Origin: Glycomyces albidus
GTDB taxonomy: Bacteria; Actinomycetota; Actinomycetes; Mycobacteriales; Micromonosporaceae
Length of the DNA stretch: 42,186 bases
Direction: 5' to 3'
Assembly (NCBI RefSeq): GCF_009451885.1
Contig: NZ_WIAO01000039.1
Location: 1 to 42,186, forward strand
This document shows, piece after piece, positions 29,352 to 37,235 of the stretch (positions are counted from its first letter, which is position 1; every line of letters starts with the position of its first letter). The notes under the pieces are model-generated. The model did not search any database. It was given only the letters and a program-made list of their open reading frames with translations, and had not been told where the DNA came from. The position numbers and the translations under genes were made by a program.

Positions 29352-29783
29352 ATGTCGGCATCCGGGACGCCCATCCGCGTCGTCGTGGCGAAGGTCGGGC
29401 TCGACGGCCACGACCGGGGAGCGAAGGTCGTGGCGCGGGCGCTGCGGGACGCGGGCATGGAGGTCGTGTACACCGGCCTGCACAACTCGCCCGAGCAGGT
29501 GGTCGCCACCGCCCTCGCCGAAGACGCCGACGCGATCGGATTGAGCATCCTCTCCGGCGCGCATATGACGCTCTTCCCGCGAGTGCTGAAACTCCTCGAC
29601 GAGAACGACGCCCGCGACATCGTCGTATTCGGCGGCGGCATCATTCCCGACGAGGACGCGGCCGAGTTGCGCGCCGCCGGAGTGGCCGAGATATTCGGCC
29701 CCGGGGCCTCGACCCAGGCCATCGCCGAATGGGTCCGCACCCATGTGCCCTCACCCGATCAGGGACGCCCCGCGACCGTCTGA
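29352..29783 (+). CDS. Stand-alone B12-binding small subunit of an acyl-CoA mutase
   Basis: 143 residues consisting only of the cobalamin-binding domain of methylmalonyl-/isobutyryl-CoA mutases. The base-off B12 motif D-x-H-x-x-G is D18-G-H20-D-R-G23, followed by SILSGAH (S-x-L) and FGGGIIP (G-G). The length matches IcmB- or McmB-type small subunits that pair with a separate substrate-binding large subunit; that subunit is not in this window. From memory, Streptomyces coelicolor has a comparable gene in the neighbourhood of sucCD and purNH. ATG at 29352 has AGGAGG 7 bases upstream. Mutase products enter as succinyl-CoA, the product of the sucCD reaction encoded next. Confidence 0.85.
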   Translation: MSASGTPIRVVVAKVGLDGHDRGAKVVARALRDAGMEVVYTGLHNSPEQVVATALAEDADAIGLSILSGAHMTLFPRVLKLLDENDARDIVVFGGGIIPDEDAAELRAAGVAEIFGPGASTQAIAEWVRTHVPSPDQGRPATV

Positions 29784-29813
29784 ACGGCCGCTGCCAGGGA
29801 GAACGCCCGGGGC

Positions 29814-29870
29814 AAAAAATTCTTTTGGGAGACCGTAACCGGCCGCTGCGGCCCTCGTTCTTATTAGTGT
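29814..29870. other. AT-rich island and small palindrome after the B12 gene
   Basis: AAAAAATTCTTTT (29814-29826) stands out in this very GC-rich sequence. It is followed by GGCCGC-T-GCGGCC (29841-29853) and TTCTTATTAGTGT (29858-29870). The palindrome with the T-rich tail could end the B12 transcript. TAGTGT (29865-29870) could be a -10 box for a transcript carrying the hairpins further on. Neither reading is certain. Confidence 0.35.
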
Positions 29871-29971
29871 CGGACGCGGAACGCAAACCGCGGAAGACGC
29901 ATCAGCAGTCGGTCGAAAGGCCGCCGGTCAATAACACCGCCGCTTCATCGGGAGTTCACTTCCGAAGCGCC

Positions 29972-30118
29972 GTGGAATTGAGCTGTGCCACAAGCTGCCG
30001 ATGCCCTGTCGATTGAGGGGTGGCGATAGGGCATCGTGCCTAAGGGAATCAAGCCTTTGAGGGGTGGGCTTGGTTCCCGCTAAGGGGACCGGACGCCTGA
30101 GGGGTGCGTCCGGTCCCC
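29972..30118. ncRNA. Tandem hairpin array with constant loop TGAGGGGTG and variable stems
   Basis: Three strong hairpins stand in a row. Stem 1: CGATGCCCTGTCG 29999-30011 with 30024-30036 (one G-U). Stem 2: GGGAATCAAGCC 30044-30055 with 30067-30078 (one U-G). Stem 3: GGGGACCGGACGC 30084-30096 with 30106-30118 (perfect). The stems share little sequence, yet every loop contains TGAGGGG(T/TG), starting at 30014, 30058 and 30098, and each of the last two stems is preceded by CTAAGGG. A weaker fourth hairpin (GTGG/CCAC, 29972-29991) has TTGAGCTGTG in its loop. Unrelated stems that still pair, with a fixed loop, indicate selection on RNA. Strand is not settled: plus is favoured by CTCTTT after stem 3; on minus the loops would be C-rich (CACCCCTCA). 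No known Rfam class is recognised. Confidence 0.6.
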
Positions 30119-30502
30119 GCCTCTTTGCCTCCACTGCCCTCCCGCTTCACTGCCCTCCCGCTTCGCACCGGCCCCGGGACCTCCGGCGGCCGCGCCGCCC
30201 ATGTCGCACCCACCGGGCGGCACCGAAGCCGTGGGCGGTTCCTTCCCGGCACTCCCGTCCCCGGGACGCGGCCCGACCTCACCGCGCGCCCTGGCCGCCG
30301 TGAAATCCTCGACCTCGTCACACCTGCCGCCCGCCGGGGGCTTCCGCTCCTCGCGCGGGGTTACCCTGCGATAACGGGCACCTGCACGTGCTCCCCCGTC
30401 CGACCGGACCCGGTTCGCCGAGACCGCGGCCCGCACCGGGCCCGGGCGGGGAGGCCCAGGCCGTCCGGTCAAAGAAGACTAGCTAGTGGAGCGGACTCTA
30501 CA
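30119..30502. other. Non-coding stretch before sucC with a 16-bp direct repeat
   Basis: CACTGCCCTCCCGCTT is exactly duplicated in tandem at 30132-30147 and 30148-30163. The rest is C-rich and holds no gene I can support; an ATG-to-sucC fusion ORF exists but begins in this region without a ribosome site. GTTA-N8-TAAC around 30360-30377 is a weak inverted repeat. A promoter for sucC must lie here or upstream but was not identified with confidence. Confidence 0.5.
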
Positions 30503-31681
30503 GTGGATCTGTACGAATACCAGGGCCGCGCACTGTTCGCCCGGCACGGAGTGCCGGTACTGGACGGCGGCGTCGCCACCACACCGCAGGAGGCCGTGGA
30601 GCTCGCCGAGCGCCTCGGCGAACGGGTGGTCGTCAAAGCGCAGGTGAAGGTCGGCGGCCGCGGCAAGGCGGGCGGCGTCAAACTCGCCGACACCGTCGAC
30701 GAGGCCAACACCCACGCCCAGAACATCCTGGGCATGGACATCAAGGGCCACACCGTCGAGAAGGTCATGCTCACGGTCACCGCCGACATCGACGAGGAGT
30801 ACTACTTCTCGTACCTGCTCGACCGCGCGAACCGCACCTTCCTGTGCATCGCGTCGACCGCCGGCGGCATGGAGATCGAAGAGGTCGCCCACACCGCCCC
30901 CGAGAAGGTCGTCAAGCTCCCGATCGACGCCGGCGTCGGCGTCACCCCGGAGATCGCCGGCGGCATCGTCGACAAGGCCGGCTTCCCCGAGGACCTCCGC
31001 GACCAGCTCGTGGACATCTTCGTGAAGCTCTGGGGCGCCTTCGTCGCCGAGGACGCCACCCTCGTCGAGGTCAACCCGCTCGTGCGCACGCCCGAAGGCA
31101 AGGTCCTCGCGCTCGACGCGAAGGTCACCCTCGACGAGAACGCGGACTTCCGCCACCCCGAGCACGCCGAGTTCGAGGACAAGGGCGCCGTCGACCCGCT
31201 CGAGCAGCGCGCCAAGGACTCCGGCCTCAACTACGTGAAGCTCGACGGCTCCGTCGGCATCATCGGCAACGGCGCCGGCCTCGTCATGTCCACCCTCGAC
31301 GTCGTGTCGTACGCCGGAGAGGCCCACGGCGGCGTCAAGCCCGCGAACTTCCTCGACATCGGCGGCGGCGCCTCCGCCGCCGTCATGGCGAACGGCCTCG
31401 AAGTGGTCCTGTCGGACCCGCAGGTCAAGAGCGTGTTCGTGAACATCTTCGGCGGCATCACCGCCTGCGACGAGGTCGCCCGCGGCATCCTCGGCGCCCT
31501 CCAGACCCTCGCCGACCGCGGCGAGACCGTCACCAAGCCGCTCGTCGCCCGCATCGACGGCAACAACGCCGAGGAGGGTCGACAGATCCTCGCCGACGCG
31601 AACCACCCGCTCATCACCGTGGTCGAGACCATGGACGCCGCTGCCGACAAGGCCGCTGAACTCGCGAACAAGGAGGCTTAG
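30503..31681 (+). CDS. sucC: Succinyl-CoA synthetase (ADP-forming) beta subunit
   Basis: TCA-cycle enzyme subunit with the ATP-grasp fold that holds the nucleotide and one substrate site. 392 residues. It starts [20 protein letters not shown], followed by [18 protein letters not shown] (grasp), [21 protein letters not shown] and [15 protein letters not shown], all typical. GTG at 30503 is chosen because the standard N-terminus begins here; the nearest GGAG is 12-13 bases away. The sucD ribosome site lies within its last codons (AAGGAGG), so the two subunits are coupled. Confidence 0.96.
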   Translation: MDLYEYQGRALFARHGVPVLDGGVATTPQEAVELAERLGERVVVKAQVKVGGRGKAGGVKLADTVDEANTHAQNILGMDIKGHTVEKVMLTVTADIDEEYYFSYLLDRANRTFLCIASTAGGMEIEEVAHTAPEKVVKLPIDAGVGVTPEIAGGIVDKAGFPEDLRDQLVDIFVKLWGAFVAEDATLVEVNPLVRTPEGKVLALDAKVTLDENADFRHPEHAEFEDKGAVDPLEQRAKDSGLNYVKLDGSVGIIGNGAGLVMSTLDVVSYAGEAHGGVKPANFLDIGGGASAAVMANGLEVVLSDPQVKSVFVNIFGGITACDEVARGILGALQTLADRGETVTKPLVARIDGNNAEEGRQILADANHPLITVVETMDAAADKAAELANKEA

Positions 31682-31685
31682 ACCG

Positions 31686-32573
31686 ATGGCTATCTTCCTC
31701 GATGAGAACAGCAAGGTCATCGTCCAGGGCATGACCGGCTCCGAAGGCATGAAGCACACCCGACGCATGCTCAAGGCCGGCACCGAGATCGTCGGCGGCG
31801 TCAACCCGCGCAAGGCCGGCACCAAGGTCGACGTCGACGGCGTGAGCCTCCCCGTGTTCGCCTCCGTGCAGGAGGCCATGGCCGAGACCGGCGCGAACAC
31901 CTCCGTCGTGTTCGTGCCCCCGGCGTTCTCCAAGGCCGCCGTGATCGAGGCGATCGACGCCGAGATCGGACTGGTCATCGTCATCACCGAGGGCATCCCG
32001 GTGCACGACTCCGTGGCCTTCTGGAACCACGCCGAGGCCAAGGGCGGCAAGACCCGCATCGTGGGCCCGAACTGCCCCGGCATCGCCAGCCCCGGCAAGT
32101 CGAACGCGGGCATCACCCCCGCCGACATCACCGGCGCCGGCCCGATCGGCCTCGTCTCCAAGTCCGGCACGCTGACCTACCAGCTCATGTACGAGCTGCG
32201 CGACATCGGCTTCTCGACCTCCGTCGGCATCGGCGGCGACCCGGTCATCGGGACCACCCACATCGACTGCCTCAAGGCGTTCGAAGCGGACCCCGAGACC
32301 AAGGCGATCGTCATGATCGGCGAGATCGGCGGCGACGCCGAAGAGCGCGCGGCCGAGTTCATCAAGGACCACGTGACCAAGCCGGTCGTCGGCTACATCG
32401 CGGGCTTCACCGCCCCCGAGGGCAAGACGATGGGCCACGCCGGCGCCATCATCTCGGGCTCGGCCGGCACCGCGGAGTCCAAGAAGGAGGCCCTCGAGGC
32501 CGCCGGCGTCAAGGTCGGCAAGACCCCGAGCGAGACCGCGCGCCTCATGCGCGAGGTCATCGAGAACCTCTAA
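31686..32573 (+). CDS. sucD: Succinyl-CoA synthetase alpha subunit
   Basis: CoA-binding, phospho-histidine subunit, 295 residues. The N-terminal CoA domain starts [38 protein letters not shown] is the CoA/succinate loop. The active-site His is H251 in [21 protein letters not shown] at 31686 is 4 bases after the sucC stop with AAGGAGG 10 bases upstream. With SucC it converts succinyl-CoA and ADP/Pi to succinate, CoA and ATP. Confidence 0.97.
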   Translation: MAIFLDENSKVIVQGMTGSEGMKHTRRMLKAGTEIVGGVNPRKAGTKVDVDGVSLPVFASVQEAMAETGANTSVVFVPPAFSKAAVIEAIDAEIGLVIVITEGIPVHDSVAFWNHAEAKGGKTRIVGPNCPGIASPGKSNAGITPADITGAGPIGLVSKSGTLTYQLMYELRDIGFSTSVGIGGDPVIGTTHIDCLKAFEADPETKAIVMIGEIGGDAEERAAEFIKDHVTKPVVGYIAGFTAPEGKTMGHAGAIISGSAGTAESKKEALEAAGVKVGKTPSETARLMREVIENL

Positions 32574-32585
32574 GCGAGCGGAGCG

Positions 32586-32622
32586 GACGGGGCCGGGCGG
32601 CGATGCTGCCCGGCCCCCCGTC
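32586..32622 (+). terminator. Terminator of sucCD
   Basis: GACGGGGCCGGGC (32586-32598) pairs with GCCCGGCC..CCCCGTC (32608-32622) with a two-base bulge, followed by TATTCC. Confidence 0.7.
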
Positions 32623-32629
32623 TATTCCG

Positions 32630-32690
32630 GGTGCGCTGCCTTTCCAGGTGCGCTGTCTTTACCAGTGCGCGGTCTGCCCGGGTGCGGCGC
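32630..32690. repeat. Degenerate tandem repeat of 17-18 bp after sucD
   Basis: Units start GGTGCGCTGCCTTTCCA (32630), GGTGCGCTGTCTTTACCA (32647), GTGCGCGGTCTGCCCGG (32665) and GTGCGGC (32682). They lie between the sucD terminator and the end of the cupin gene. No function is suggested. Confidence 0.55.
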
Positions 32691-32704
32691 CGTGCGGGCG
32701 GGCG

Positions 32705-33199
32705 CTACTCCTCGATCCAGAAGTTGTCGTGGCGGGCGAAGAACTCCTTGCGCTCCTCTTCGGACAGCTCGCCGAGCGTCAGGAGGCCCTCGAAGTAGTC
32801 CTCGCGGGGCGCGCCGGGGTGGAACATGAGCAGCATCGAGGCGGGCTCGCCCGACTCGTTGCGGAAGCCGTGGATCCCGCCCTCGGGGACGTGCACGAAG
32901 TCGCCGGGCTCGTGGTCGACCCACTTCGCGCCGTTGTAGATCCTGATCGTCCCCGAGAGGATGTAGAAGGACTCGGAGATCGTGCGGTGGAAGTGCGGGT
33001 CGGGACCGGAGCGGGCCCCGCTCATGTTCCACTGGTACAGCCCGAACTGGCCGTTCGTGGTCTTGCCGGTCGCCAGGTAGCCGGCCGAGCCGCCGTTCGG
33101 GTAGACCAGGTCGGGCGGGGCCGACGCGGGCCGGAAGTAGGCGCTGATCTCGCCGTCGTCGCCGAAGTACCTCGGTTCGGGATAGGTCAAGTCGATCAC
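32705..33199 (-). CDS. Cupin-domain protein
   Basis: 164 residues. Cupin motif 1 is PHFHRTISESFYILSGTIRI (H-x-H, then E, then G) and motif 2 is PGDFVHVPEGGIHGFRN (P-x-G-x-x-H). The intact His/Glu set implies a metal centre. The ending LSEEERKEFFARHDNFWIEE is non-conserved. The role is unknown; small single-domain cupins include isomerases, dioxygenases and binding proteins. GTG at 33199 almost abuts AGGAG; a TTG nine bases further in (33190) has better spacing and may be the true start. It is divergent from an amidohydrolase gene across about 170 bp. Confidence 0.85.
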   Translation of the reverse strand: MIDLTYPEPRYFGDDGEISAYFRPASAPPDLVYPNGGSAGYLATGKTTNGQFGLYQWNMSGARSGPDPHFHRTISESFYILSGTIRIYNGAKWVDHEPGDFVHVPEGGIHGFRNESGEPASMLLMFHPGAPREDYFEGLLTLGELSEEERKEFFARHDNFWIEE

Positions 33200-33370
33200 G
33201 CTCCTTTCGCCACGATCATCGCACCGCGCTGGGAGTCGGCGGAAACCGGCGTCGGGCCGCGGCACCCGCGACTCCCGGTCCGCGGTTCGGCGGGCGCGGG
33301 CGATCCGGCATATTGACAAGGTGTACTAGCCGCTCGGCAAGGCGTGCGGCGAGAGTCGAAGGAGCCGGGA
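33200..33370. promoter_or_regulatory. Divergent intergenic region between cupin and amidohydrolase genes
   Basis: TATTGACAAGGTGTACTAG (33311-33329) includes a consensus TTGACA (33313-33318), but no -10 at 16-18 bases follows. TACTAG (33325-33330) is too close to pair with it. The stretch may be an operator. AGGAG before 33371 is the amidohydrolase ribosome site. Confidence 0.3.
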
Positions 33371-34603
33371 ATGAGCGAGATCCTGTTCACGAACGCCGGG
33401 GTGCTGGACACCGCGGCGGGGGCGATCGCTGCGGGGCAGCGGGTGCTGGTGCGCGGCGGCGAGATCGCCGCGGTCGGGACCGACGTCGCCGCGCCCGCGG
33501 GGGCGCGGGTGGTCGACCTGGGCGGGAGAACCCTCATGCCCGGGCTGATCGACTGCCATGTGCACGTCAACGCCCACACCGCGGACCTCGCCGGACTGGG
33601 CGACCAGTCGCCGGCCTATGTCGCGGTCAAGGCGTCGATCGAGCTGCGGGAGACGCTCCACCGCGGGTTCACCACCGTGCGCGACCCCGGCGGAGCCGAC
33701 TTCGGCATCCACGACGCCGTCGCGGAAGGGCTCATCGACGGGCCGCGGCTCTTCTTCGGCGGCAAGGCGCTCTCGCAGACCGGGGGCCACGTCGACATGC
33801 GCCCGCGCGGCCGGTCGGTGCACGACGACCACCGGTGCTGCCCTGGCCTCGGGCTCGTCTGCGACGGCGTCGACGGCGTGCGCAAGGCCGCCCGCGAGCA
33901 GCTCCGCACCGGCGCCCACCACGTGAAGATCATGCTGTCCGGCGGCGTCGCCTCCCCGACCGACCGGATCGACTCGACGCAGTTCTCCCTCGACGAGATC
34001 CGCGCGATCGTCGACGAGGCGCAGGCCGCCAACCGGTACGTCGCCGGACACGCCTACACCGCGCGGGCCATCAACCGGGGACTGGAGGCCGGGGTCCGCT
34101 CCATCGAGCACGGCAACCTCCTCGACGAGTCCAGTGTCGAGCTGTTCCTGGAGCACGACGCGTTCCTGGTGCCCACCTTGGTGACCTACCACCGCATGGC
34201 CGCCGAAGGCGCCGAATACGGGCTCTCGGAGGCGAACCTCGCCAAGAACGCGCTCGTCCTCGACGCCGGGCTCCAGGCGCTCGAGCTCGCCCACCGCGCG
34301 GGCGTCAACCTCTGCTACGGCTCGGATCTGCTCGGCGGCATGCGGCGGCACCAGTTGCAGGAGTTCGCGATCCGAGGCGCGGTGATCCCCCCGGCCGACG
34401 TGATCCGGTCCGCGACGGTGACCGCGGCACGGCTGCTCGGCGAGGAAGGGCGGCTCGGACAGATCGTCCCCCGGGCGCTGGCGGACCTCCTCGTCGTCGA
34501 CGGAGACCCGCTCGAAGACCTCGGCGTCCTCACCGACCCTGATACGCGCCTCAAGCTGATCATGCAGGGCGGCGAGGTGAAGGTCGACCGGCTCTCGACA
34601 TGA
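33371..34603 (+). CDS. Metal-dependent amidohydrolase (imidazolonepropionase/prolidase-like)
   Basis: 410 residues. The TIM-barrel metal set is H63-V-H65 (LIDCHVHV), K186 (HHVKIMLSGG, likely carboxylated), H227 (VAGHAYT), H247 (SIEHGNLLD) and D319 (CYGSDLLG). The protein begins and ends with the small beta-sandwich typical of the superfamily (RVLVRGGEIAAVGTD; ADLLVVDGDPLEDL). Relatives hydrolyse acyl-amino acids, proline dipeptides or carbamates; the substrate here cannot be told from sequence alone. No signal peptide. ATG at 33371 has AGGAG upstream. It is divergent from a cupin gene, which may belong to the same small catabolic unit. Confidence 0.88.
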   Translation: MSEILFTNAGVLDTAAGAIAAGQRVLVRGGEIAAVGTDVAAPAGARVVDLGGRTLMPGLIDCHVHVNAHTADLAGLGDQSPAYVAVKASIELRETLHRGFTTVRDPGGADFGIHDAVAEGLIDGPRLFFGGKALSQTGGHVDMRPRGRSVHDDHRCCPGLGLVCDGVDGVRKAAREQLRTGAHHVKIMLSGGVASPTDRIDSTQFSLDEIRAIVDEAQAANRYVAGHAYTARAINRGLEAGVRSIEHGNLLDESSVELFLEHDAFLVPTLVTYHRMAAEGAEYGLSEANLAKNALVLDAGLQALELAHRAGVNLCYGSDLLGGMRRHQLQEFAIRGAVIPPADVIRSATVTAARLLGEEGRLGQIVPRALADLLVVDGDPLEDLGVLTDPDTRLKLIMQGGEVKVDRLST

Positions 34604-34667
34604 GGAGCGGCCGGGGCGATCGGGCCGGCCGCACTGGCGGGGAAGCGGCTCCCGGACAGCGCGAAGA

Positions 34668-34691
34668 GCCCCGCTCCTCGCGGAGCGGGGC
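34668..34691. terminator. Bidirectional terminator
   Basis: GCCCCGCTCC-TCGC-GGAGCGGGGC lies between the converging amidohydrolase and I36-like genes. Confidence 0.8.
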
Positions 34692-34714
34692 CCAGGGGTA
34701 AGCGGGCGCAGCGC

Positions 34715-35068
34715 CTACTTGCCCTTCCAGCTCTTCGCGTGGACGTGCTTGTCCCAGTCCCAAGCGTGGACGACGTCGACCTTGTGGTCGCAGTCGTCGT
34801 CCTTGTACAGCTTGATCTTCCTGTGGGTGTTGTTGACGACCGAGCCGATCTTGTGGTCCTCCGCCTCGTGGCACTTGTGGCCGACCTTCCACACCACGTC
34901 CATGTCGCCCTTGAAGTGCGGCTTCTCCCAGAAGCAGACCGCGTGACGGGGGCAGTCGTCCGGACCGTCGTGGTGGTGGTCGTGGTCCCACCCGGCCGAC
35001 GCAGGGGAGGCCAGGGCCGAGACGATGAGGAATCCGGCGGCGATGCTCGCCATGATGCGCTTGCGCAT
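34715..35068 (-). CDS. Secreted peptidase-inhibitor I36-like protein
   Basis: 117 residues. Signal peptide MRKRIMASIAAGFLIVSALA with cleavage after ASA-G (about residue 26), so the protein is exported. The mature part is His/Asp-rich (GWDHDHHHDG), then CPRHAVCFWEKPHFKGDM and SVVNNTHRKIKLYKDDDC, which follow the I36 pattern C-x(5)-C-x(2)-W/Y-...-G, then S-x-x-N and C. Four Cys can form two disulfides. I36 covers the Streptomyces metalloprotease inhibitor SMPI and related beta/gamma-crystallin-like proteins; inhibition is not proven here, and the His/Asp cluster could bind metal. ATG at 35068 has AAGGAG 9 bases upstream. Confidence 0.75.
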   Translation of the reverse strand: MRKRIMASIAAGFLIVSALASPASAGWDHDHHHDGPDDCPRHAVCFWEKPHFKGDMDVVWKVGHKCHEAEDHKIGSVVNNTHRKIKLYKDDDCDHKVDVVHAWDWDKHVHAKSWKGK

Positions 35069-35265
35069 GATTTGGTGCTCCTTCCGCTCCCACCGTTCAG
35101 GTGGGGCACTTGAACTCTTCGAGCCGCTACTTGCGGTCATGAGAAAGATACGAATCGTGACCGATCCCGGGATCGGAATCCTCCAATGGACCGCCGGAGG
35201 CGCGGTCATTCAGGCGCGGCGAACCCCGGTAGTGTCGGGTACCCGACAATTCCGGGTCGGCGGAA

Positions 35266-36504
35266 TTACAACCGGATGATCAGCAGCGCGATGTCGTCGC
35301 GCGCGCCGCGCGCCACGCCCAGGTCCTCCAGGACCGCGTCGGCCACCTGCTCCGGGCCCTCCGCGGCATGGCTCCGCAGCGACGCCACCAGCCGCTCCAG
35401 ACCCGTGTCGATGTCCTCGCCGCGGCGCTCGAACAGCCCGTCCGTGAACAGCACCAGCGTGTCGCCCGGCGCGTACGGCAGACCCGCCTGCGGGTGCGGG
35501 ACGTGCTCCGGACGCGCGCCCAGCGGCGGGTCGACCGCCTGATCCAGCAGCTCGCAGCCGCCGTCCGGGTGCACCAGGACCGGCGGCGGATGCCCCGCGT
35601 TGCTGTAGGTGATCAACCGGCTGCGGGCATCGACCATCGCCCACACCACCGTCGTGTTCTGCGCCCCCTCGACCGAGCGGGCGTACAGGTTCAGCACGTC
35701 CAGGGCCTGCGCGGGCCGCTCCAGCGCCCGGATGGTCGCGCTCAGCGCGCTCCGCAGCATGCCCATGACGGCGGCGGCCTCCAGGCCGTGCCCGACGACG
35801 TCGCCGACCGCCACCCCGAACTTCCCGTCCGACAGGTCCACCATGTCGAACCAGTCCCCGCAGACCTCCAGCGACCGCGTCGCCGGCAGGTACCGCAGCG
35901 CGACGTTGTCGTGGCGGGCCAGGTCCGGCGACTGCAGCATCGCCTCCTGCAAGGTCAGCGCCACCTGGCGCTCGCGGGCGTGGGCCGAGCGCAGCTCATC
36001 GTTCAGCCGCTGCAGCTCGCGGGCCCGCGCGTACAGCTCCGCCACGACCGCCTCCCGGTCGATCGGACGGCCGCTCGGCGGCCAGTCCCCGGACGCGAGC
36101 GCCCGGATGTACGGGGTGACGTCCTCGACCCGGTGGATGATCAGCGCCACCTCGCCGTCCGGGCCCGTGATCGGCGAGTTGACCGGCGACCACCAGCGCT
36201 CCTCGAACACGCCCGGCCGGCCCGCGACCGGGATGTCGTACTTCTGGAGGGCCATCGTGTCCTGCCGGCGGGTCGACATGACCCGCTGCAGCGAGGCGGT
36301 CAGGTTCCGGACCCCGTCGGCCTCCGGATCGTCGGGGTTGGCCGGGAACGCCGCGAAGAGGGGTTTGCCGAGCAGGTCCTCCCGGGTGCGGCCGGTCGCC
36401 CGCAGATAGGCCCGGTTGACCTCGACGATCACCAGGCCGGTGTCGATCACCAGGTGCGGGCTCGGCGTCGCCTCGAACAATGCGGCGTAATCCAGCTCCG
36501 CCAT
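35266..36504 (-). CDS. PAS domain / SpoIIE-type PP2C phosphatase
   Basis: 412 residues. The N-terminal PAS domain (about 5-130) contains LFEATPSPHLVIDTGLVIVE and GRTREDLLGKPLF. A coiled-coil linker (about 155-200; ELQRLNDELRSAHARERQV) joins it to a PP2C domain, with GDWFDMVDL, GDVVGHGLEAA, YSNAGHPPPVL, LFTDGLFE and RDDIALLI, the metal-binding Asp set of the SpoIIE class. Such enzymes dephosphorylate anti-anti-sigma factors and thereby release a sigma factor. No anti-sigma or STAS gene is adjacent, so the target is elsewhere. ATG at 36504 has GGAGG 7 bases upstream. No membrane segments. Confidence 0.92.
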   Translation of the reverse strand: MAELDYAALFEATPSPHLVIDTGLVIVEVNRAYLRATGRTREDLLGKPLFAAFPANPDDPEADGVRNLTASLQRVMSTRRQDTMALQKYDIPVAGRPGVFEERWWSPVNSPITGPDGEVALIIHRVEDVTPYIRALASGDWPPSGRPIDREAVVAELYARARELQRLNDELRSAHARERQVALTLQEAMLQSPDLARHDNVALRYLPATRSLEVCGDWFDMVDLSDGKFGVAVGDVVGHGLEAAAVMGMLRSALSATIRALERPAQALDVLNLYARSVEGAQNTTVVWAMVDARSRLITYSNAGHPPPVLVHPDGGCELLDQAVDPPLGARPEHVPHPQAGLPYAPGDTLVLFTDGLFERRGEDIDTGLERLVASLRSHAAEGPEQVADAVLEDLGVARGARDDIALLIIRL

Positions 36505-36806
36505 CGCATCGCCTCCGCGCCCCCGCGTCACACGCGTGCACTCCAGCCCGTCCCTCACCACGCTACCCCCGGAGACGTGCCGTGACCGGCCCGTTCGCGG
36601 CGGAGGCACGACTCGGACAGGTCGTCCCGGGTGCACTCGGCGGTCCTCACCGGGGCCGCCGCGCCTGAAACCGGGTCACGCAGGGCGGCAAGGCGAAAGC
36701 CGGGACGCTGGTGCGGCGCAAAGGGCACGCATCGACGAATCCGAGGTTTGCACCGGCTTGTTAACTTCGGTGTGCTCCAACATCCCGACGACCCAGAGGA
36801 GCCCCC
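36505..36806. promoter_or_regulatory. Divergent gap between the phosphatase and the toxin cassette
   Basis: These 302 bases contain no supported gene. Near the cassette lies a loose inverted repeat GCACCG...GTTAAC...CGGTGTGC (36751-36777). GTTAAC at its centre is unusually AT-rich here and may mark a promoter or operator. AGGAG precedes the first gene. Confidence 0.3.
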
Positions 36807-37235
36807 ATGAGCTCGACACCCGAACCCAACGGCATCACCGACGCGCTCGCGAAGGCGATGGACCTCGTCCGCGAGGGTCGGCAGGCGCAGGAGGGCACCG
36901 AGGTCCAGCGGGTCGAGGTCGAAGCCGCCGACGGCATGGTCCGGGCCTCGGCGACCCTCGCGGGGAAGGTCGCCGTCGACATCCTCGACCCGCGGGCGAT
37001 GCGCCTCAGCAAGGAGTACCTGAGCGAGGAGCTCACCGCGGGCATCAACGCCGCGCTCGACGCCGCCCGCGAGCAGGCCGGCATGCCCGGCGCCGTCGAC
37101 CTCGCGGCCCTGTCGGAGAAGGTGGAGGAGATCCAGCAGCAGTCGGTGCAGCAGCTGTCGTCGTTCATGAACACCCTCGCCGCGTCCCACTCCAGGATCG
37201 TGCAGGCCGCCGCCCAGGCGAAGGGAGTCGAGTGA
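36807..37235 (+). CDS. YbaB/EbfC-like protein of a type VII-associated cassette
   Basis: 142 residues. The middle resembles the YbaB/EbfC fold: EVEAADGMVRASATLAGKVA (strands) then VDILDPRAMRLSKEYLSEEL and AGINAALDAAREQA (helix), matching the 'v-d-p-...-l-...-l-...-av-n-a-...-a' pattern of the family. YbaB proteins bind DNA as dimers, but in actinobacteria variants of this family often stand next to ESX/WXG100 genes, and may be chaperones or secretion partners. ATG follows AGGAG. Its stop overlaps the next start (TGATG). Confidence 0.75.
   Translation: MSSTPEPNGITDALAKAMDLVREGRQAQEGTEVQRVEVEAADGMVRASATLAGKVAVDILDPRAMRLSKEYLSEELTAGINAALDAAREQAGMPGAVDLAALSEKVEEIQQQSVQQLSSFMNTLAASHSRIVQAAAQAKGVE

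Noticed and set aside
29729..30016. 95-codon plus-strand ORF after the B12 gene
   Set aside because: Third-position GC is much lower than in real genes here, it overlaps the B12 gene and runs into hairpin 1, and it has no family match.
29972..30118. Known 6C RNA or mini-ykkC
   Set aside because: 6C has two hairpins with six or more C in the loop; here there are three with CACCCCTCA on minus. The mini-ykkC loops are ACGR. Neither matches, though a formal model search was not possible.
29972..30118. Type III toxin-antitoxin RNA repeats
   Set aside because: Those repeats are near-identical along their whole length and precede a toxN-like gene. Here only loops and linkers are shared and sucC follows.
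30479..32170. 563-codon ORF antisense to sucCD
   Set aside because: It mirrors the highly biased codons of sucC and sucD; its sequence is a shadow with runs such as [12 protein letters not shown] and no domain.
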